Positions 5,552-8,832 of a stretch of 8,832 bases of DNA are shown here, piece after piece. The number at the start of each line of letters is the position of its first letter. Within the stretch, counting starts at the first letter, position 1. Made by a program: the position numbers and the translations under genes. Below the pieces are notes generated by a model. It was not told the origin of the DNA. It did not search any database and was given only the letters and a program-made list of their open reading frames with translations. The stretch comes from Fimbriimonadaceae bacterium (GTDB lineage Bacteria; Armatimonadota; Fimbriimonadia; Fimbriimonadales; Fimbriimonadaceae), in NCBI GenBank assembly GCA_014380605.1, contig JACMJO010000361.1:1-8832 (forward strand), in the 5' to 3' direction.

Positions 5552-7012
5552 TTATGAATGGGTCGAACGTCGCAGGGCGATCAAGATGCCTAGAGGCAAG
5601 AGCACCAGGGTCGCCAAAGCGGCATAGGGGAAGATCGGGAAGAATCTGAAGGGGTTGGCTGGGCCAACGGGCAGTTCCACCCGGAGCGAAGAGGATTCCT
5701 TCGTCGGCAGTTGTCCCCGTAGGTTGCCTCGTTGGTCCACGGCAAACGAGTAGCCCATTGAGGCGGATCGCACCAACGGTAAGCCAGTTTCTACGGCCCG
5801 CCAGATTGCGCCGGCTTTGAGTTGGTCGGGAGCCGTGGTCCCCATGTACCAATCATCCACCGACATGACCGCCAGAAGCTCGGCCCCGTTCATGGCCTGC
5901 CGATAGGCGATGTCCGGGAACAAGCCCTCGAAGCAAAGAAGTGGCCCAACTGTCCGCTTGCCGACTTTGAGCGCTTTGACTTCATCGGCAGGAACCAGGT
6001 CCCCACCAGGCAAGTTGAAAACCGAGGCCAAGAAGGGAAGCTGGTTTCGGAAGGGAACGAACTCCCCGAAGATGACGAGGCGGGTCTTGTCCGCATACTT
6101 CCAAGTGCCGTCGAAGGAGAAAGCGGTTTGGTAGCTTGGGTCCAAACCTCTGATCCCACCAAAGATTACTGGCACCGCTGGATCAACGTCGAACACAGGT
6201 TTGGGAGGGAACGATCCATCACTCCCGGCAATTCCTTCCGGCAGAACCAGCAACTCGGACCCTCCGAGCTGGGCTTTGGTGTAGAAATCTGGGATGACTT
6301 TCCTGAGAAGGGCTTCGTTGTCGGCGCGATTGCCAAAGGCCAAGTCCGTCCCGGGTTGTCCGATCGACACCGTCATTACCTGCGAGGGTAGAGGTTCGCT
6401 GTAGCGAACCCACGATCCGAGCAGAAGCAGGGCGATTCCCGCAACGTAGCCTCGTATCTGCCGCCAACTATGGTCGCCCGCCAAGATTTGGGCAAGGAAG
6501 ACATTGACCAGCACTACCCAAGCCCCAACCAAGAAGATGGAGCCAAAATAGGCGTTCTGGATAAGCACCGGGAACGGCCACAAGGGCGTCGCGATGAGGC
6601 CATAAGGAAACGCCAAGCCAGGGACGTAAGATCGAAAAACCTCGATCCCTGCCCACACCAGAGGAATCGCCCAAGGCATCTTGTGTCGCCAGCAAAGAGT
6701 CACTTGCCAGCCCAAGATGCCAAAGAACAGCGCCACCAAAGCACAGCCAAGGATGTACGGAATGAAAGCAAGGATCGGGTTCTGAACCCAGCGATTGATG
6801 AAGCTAAAGAGCCAGGCAAACTGGCCCAGTAGGAGGAGGAATCCAAACGTGAATCCGCTTCGGAATCCTTCCTTCGATGTTGATTCACGCAAGGACACAA
6901 GCCATGGAGCTAAAGCCGCCAGCACAAGCAACCCTAGATTAAAGGGCGGGAACGCAAGATTGACAAGAACCGCGGTTGCCAGAGATGGCCAGGCTTTAGC
7001 GAGCCGCGCCAT
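5552..7012 (-). CDS. lnt: Apolipoprotein N-acyltransferase
   Basis: Lnt transfers an acyl chain from a phospholipid to the free amino group of the lipid-modified cysteine of lipoproteins, the last step of lipoprotein maturation after Lgt and LspA, in the inner membrane. The 486-aa protein has a polytopic N-terminal half (AFPPFNLG near the start; hydrophobic segments to about residue 205), a nitrilase-like periplasmic domain (about 212-446), and one C-terminal helix (about 458-480). The catalytic triad is visible: E259 in LVLPEG, K309 in ADKTRLVIFGEFVPF and C360 in GPLLCFEGLFP. I prefer ATG 7012 because GGAAG lies 5 nt upstream; GTG 7024 would add four residues with no ribosome site. The start overlaps the end of the phosphatase gene by 17 nt, suggesting translational coupling. 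Its presence implies a two-membrane cell with triacylated lipoproteins. Confidence 0.93.
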   Translation of the reverse strand: MARLAKAWPSLATAVLVNLAFPPFNLGLLVLAALAPWLVSLRESTSKEGFRSGFTFGFLLLLGQFAWLFSFINRWVQNPILAFIPYILGCALVALFFGILGWQVTLCWRHKMPWAIPLVWAGIEVFRSYVPGLAFPYGLIATPLWPFPVLIQNAYFGSIFLVGAWVVLVNVFLAQILAGDHSWRQIRGYVAGIALLLLGSWVRYSEPLPSQVMTVSIGQPGTDLAFGNRADNEALLRKVIPDFYTKAQLGGSELLVLPEGIAGSDGSFPPKPVFDVDPAVPVIFGGIRGLDPSYQTAFSFDGTWKYADKTRLVIFGEFVPFRNQLPFLASVFNLPGGDLVPADEVKALKVGKRTVGPLLCFEGLFPDIAYRQAMNGAELLAVMSVDDWYMGTTAPDQLKAGAIWRAVETGLPLVRSASMGYSFAVDQRGNLRGQLPTKESSSLRVELPVGPANPFRFFPIFPYAALATLVLLPLGILIALRRSTHS

Positions 7013-7634
7013 CGACGCTTCCACTCAGGGCACGATCCGTCAGGTGCCGCGTATCGTTGTAGTACTGGATGACGAAGAGGCCCTCTGGCCTTCTTTCTAG
7101 CTTGGTTACGCTCGTGTTGCCAAATCGAAATGCCCTTGATGTCTCCAAGTTTCCCTGAACGAGTCGAGCCAGAAGCAATCCGCAGGTACCTCCGTGGCTC
7201 ACGACAACCGTGTTGCTATCCTCGCAACGCAAGTCCTCGACGATGGGATCAAGCCGCTTCCAAACATCCGCAAACGATTCGCCATTTGGCGGTCTCAGGT
7301 GTAGCCGGTCGGTATTTTGCATGGCTTCCATCGCGGGCCACCAATGAGAGATGTCCTTAAAGAACTCGCCTTCCCAATCCCCGAAGCCTCGCTCGCGCAG
7401 AATCTTGGTTTCCTCAAGGATCGCACCAGTGGCGTCGGCAATGGGTTGAGCGGTCATTATGGCGCGGCCCAGGTCACTGCATAGGATTCTGTCGATTCTC
7501 TTACCGCTGAAGCGGGAACCCAGAAGCCGTGCCTGATCTTTACCTTCCTGATCGAGCTCAATGTCGGAATGGCCCTGTGCCCGTTGCTCGGCATTCCAGG
7601 ACGTTTGCCCATGCCGAACAAGGTACAGCCGCAT
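6996..7634 (-). CDS. Histidine phosphatase (phosphoglycerate mutase-like)
   Basis: The 212-aa protein belongs to the branch-1 histidine phosphatase superfamily, cytoplasmic enzymes that form a phosphohistidine intermediate. Catalytic features are all present: R7-H8-G9 in LYLVRHGQTSWN, R57 in SDLGRA, E81 in LRERGFGDWEG and H147 in VVSHGGT. Size and the LRERGFGDWEG motif suit CobC/GpmB-type phosphatases (alpha-ribazole phosphatase or broad-specificity phosphatase) rather than glycolytic mutase, but the substrate cannot be told. No cobalamin genes lie nearby. I use ATG 7634 because the RHG strand starts at once and the preceding gene stops 7 nt upstream; GTG 7667 would add 11 residues and overlap that gene. 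It is the second gene of the leftward run and overlaps lnt by 17 nt. Confidence 0.9.
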   Translation of the reverse strand: MRLYLVRHGQTSWNAEQRAQGHSDIELDQEGKDQARLLGSRFSGKRIDRILCSDLGRAIMTAQPIADATGAILEETKILRERGFGDWEGEFFKDISHWWPAMEAMQNTDRLHLRPPNGESFADVWKRLDPIVEDLRCEDSNTVVVSHGGTCGLLLARLVQGNLETSRAFRFGNTSVTKLERRPEGLFVIQYYNDTRHLTDRALSGSVDGAAR

Positions 7635-7641
7635 TGTTAGG

Positions 7642-8559
7642 TTATACCTGCCAGGGGCGAACCTCACCTAGTTCGCGGCCCGCGGTGTCTACCTTCAGTG
7701 CGCCTAGCCTCAGGATCCGAACAGGAGCAGGGGCAACTGCCGTGCAGTTGGCTTTGACTTTTCCTTGCTCAAAGTCGATCGACTCAATCGTTCCCATCCC
7801 GAAATCCTCCCCGTGCTGCTTGGCAAAGCTACAGAGCAACCCTTCGTAGTCGGCAGGATGGGCGACATGGGCGCGAGTGCAATGGAAATGGTCGAGCGCT
7901 TGCCCCATTTGGGCATCGTCGGGATCTTCTCTCGCGATCAGAAAGAGAGAGCCACCGGCGACCTCGCCATGAATGACCTTGCTCTGGAAGTACCGTGTTA
8001 ACTCATCGATATGTACGGGCATCCCCGATCCAAGCCTTGCACCCTCAACTGAGACTCTTGCAAGTTCGAACTCGTGCGATTCGCAAGCCTCGAACATCTT
8101 CAGCCAATGCGCTTTTCGTTGTGCGCTTTGCACCATCGCCGGGAAAGACTGCTCCAACTCGACCTCTTCCGGCCCAACGGGAAACCCGGCTTGATCCATG
8201 GATGAGTTGGTGGGCACAAGGATTTCATCGGGCGCGGCGATCTGCGCCGCCAACATCGTGACGTGGCGGATCAAGGGCGTTCCTCGGTTAGGCCACAACT
8301 GGACGATGACACCCTCGGCGGCGATCGCCAGGAGTTGGGTCAGCGCGGCCAGCAAGATGTGCGGAGAGCGTTGAGGATCCAGACTGCCATAGAACCGAGA
8401 CGCGATGACCTTGTCGTCGCGGAAGAGGCAAAGCCTTCCCGGAGGCGCTTGATCCGGCTCCGCTGGATCAAGGCAAACAAGGTCGCGGCCCTTCCGGTTG
8501 GCCTTGAGCCATTCCCGCCAAGAACGATCTTGGGTCGAAAGGAGAAGCGTTCTGGCCAT
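7642..8559 (-). CDS. Hypothetical protein, lead gene of the lnt operon (305 aa)
   Basis: I do not recognise the family. The protein is soluble, without signal peptide, membrane helix or Walker A motif. The N-terminal 120 residues alternate short hydrophobic strands and helices (RTLLLSTQD, GRLCLFRDDKVIASRF, GVIVQLWPN), an alpha/beta look. The middle has an acidic stretch (PEEVELEQSF) and helices. The last 60 residues, FGMGTIESIDFEQGKVKAN then AVAPAPVRILRLGALKVD and GRELGEVRPW, look like a small beta barrel; they remind me weakly of the C-terminal domain of Grc3/Nol9-type polynucleotide kinases, but without a P-loop this is only an impression. ATG 8559 is the only reasonable start, as an in-frame TAA lies five codons upstream. 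Its stop is 7 nt before the phosphatase start, so the two are surely co-transcribed. Confidence 0.8.
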   Translation of the reverse strand: MARTLLLSTQDRSWREWLKANRKGRDLVCLDPAEPDQAPPGRLCLFRDDKVIASRFYGSLDPQRSPHILLAALTQLLAIAAEGVIVQLWPNRGTPLIRHVTMLAAQIAAPDEILVPTNSSMDQAGFPVGPEEVELEQSFPAMVQSAQRKAHWLKMFEACESHEFELARVSVEGARLGSGMPVHIDELTRYFQSKVIHGEVAGGSLFLIAREDPDDAQMGQALDHFHCTRAHVAHPADYEGLLCSFAKQHGEDFGMGTIESIDFEQGKVKANCTAVAPAPVRILRLGALKVDTAGRELGEVRPWQV

Positions 8560-8712
8560 CAGCCCGAAACGTTACCTGAGGCGTCGCTGAACGGCATGCC
8601 AAACCTTGGTTTGAAGGAAAGAGGTAGGGTCGAGAAGGCTCGAGAGCCGGCGGGAGCGTCCTTGCCCCGACCTCCGTTTCCACCTGACTCCGTGGTGCCA
8701 CCGACTCTCTAA

Positions 8713-8718
8713 ATTATA
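8713..8718 (-). promoter_or_regulatory. Possible -10 box for the leftward lnt operon
   Basis: The minus strand reads a perfect TATAAT here, with no good -35 at 17 nt upstream. Transcription from it would give a leader of about 147 nt before ATG 8559. This stretch, 8560-8706, holds no convincing gene. It contains an inverted repeat CAAACC-TT-GGTTTG at 8600-8613, but I recognise no riboswitch in it. Confidence 0.35.
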
Positions 8719-8719
8719 C

Positions 8720-8832
8720 CTACGATCCACCCGGTCCTGAGTTTTGGGGAAAACGCTCAATCTTCGCGGCGCCGAGGATTCTGGTCTTGATCGCGCCTTT
8801 GTTAACCCCAATGTGAATGGTCTCCGCATCGA
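8720..8832 (-). CDS. Possible C-terminal end of a gene entering from the right edge
   Basis: On the minus strand a frame is open from the right edge to TAG at 8722-8720, giving 36 residues that include ETIHIGVNKGAIKTRILG and end in GPGGS. Its composition (Ile, Gly, Lys, few Arg) looks like real protein, unlike the overlapping Arg-rich frame with an ATG at 8829. I cannot name a family from so little. If real, it runs in the same direction as the lnt operon, 160 nt upstream of it. Confidence 0.35.
   Translation of the reverse strand, partial: DAETIHIGVNKGAIKTRILGAAKIERFPQNSGPGGS

Noticed and set aside
5822..6391. 189-aa + frame inside lnt
   Set aside because: Antisense shadow of lnt, which has its complete catalytic triad.
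8263..8712. 149-aa + frame near the right end
   Set aside because: Antisense to the 305-aa gene and its leader; Arg/Pro-rich and without motifs.
8572..8829. 85-aa - frame with ATG at 8829
   Set aside because: Extremely Arg-rich; the other minus frame from the edge to 8720 looks more protein-like.
1..8832. Defence island, prophage, insertion sequence or CRISPR array
   Set aside because: No transposase, integrase, nuclease, helicase, toxin-antitoxin or regularly spaced repeat is seen on either strand.

Overview
This window looks like chromosomal DNA of a diderm bacterium, most likely of the Armatimonadota (Fimbriimonas-like). The main clue is the gene at 2016-2768. It begins with the FTLIELLVVIAIIA prepilin leader followed by FPVFAQAK and ends in a TFFDGHAKW motif, a protein type I know to be greatly expanded in Armatimonadota and Planctomycetes. 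An apolipoprotein N-acyltransferase and a membrane Ser/Thr kinase with a TPR tail fit such an organism. The assignment is inference from protein style. No 16S rRNA or other phylogenetic marker is present.

Layout, left to right. (1) 1-1082, +: the 3' part of a receptor-type Ser/Thr protein kinase gene (last turn of the kinase domain, Pro-rich linker, one membrane helix, coiled coil, TPRs). (2) 1124-1903, -: a short-chain dehydrogenase/reductase that lacks the canonical Tyr and Lys of its active site. (3) 2016-2768, +: a secreted prepilin-type protein, divergent from the SDR. (4) 2769-2884: a gene-free stretch with a 14-bp inverted repeat, then tRNA-Ser(UGA) at 2885-2972. (5) 2983-3255 (or 3321), -: a small protein of unknown function, flanked on both sides by short CAAAG/CTTTG hairpins. 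(6) 3373-5073, +: a GH36-like alpha-galactosidase with both catalytic Asp residues but almost no C-terminal beta domain. (7) 5066-8559, -: a tight four-gene run, read right to left: an unrecognised 305-aa protein, a histidine phosphatase, apolipoprotein N-acyltransferase (lnt), and a DUF4870-type membrane protein. Spacings are 7 nt, a 17-nt overlap, and 9 nt, so one operon is likely. A perfect TATAAT lies about 150 nt upstream of its first gene. (8) 8720-8832, -: a possible C-terminal end of a gene that continues beyond the window.

Most of the genes are not linked in function. The only clear co-transcribed unit is the lnt run, where lipoprotein maturation and a small membrane protein share a transcript with a phosphatase and an unknown protein. 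I see no phage, insertion sequence, CRISPR, toxin-antitoxin or defence genes, and no convincing new multi-gene system. The points most worth checking are the atypical SDR active site, the structured region ahead of the tRNA, the hairpins around the small orphan gene, and the unknown lead gene of the lnt operon.
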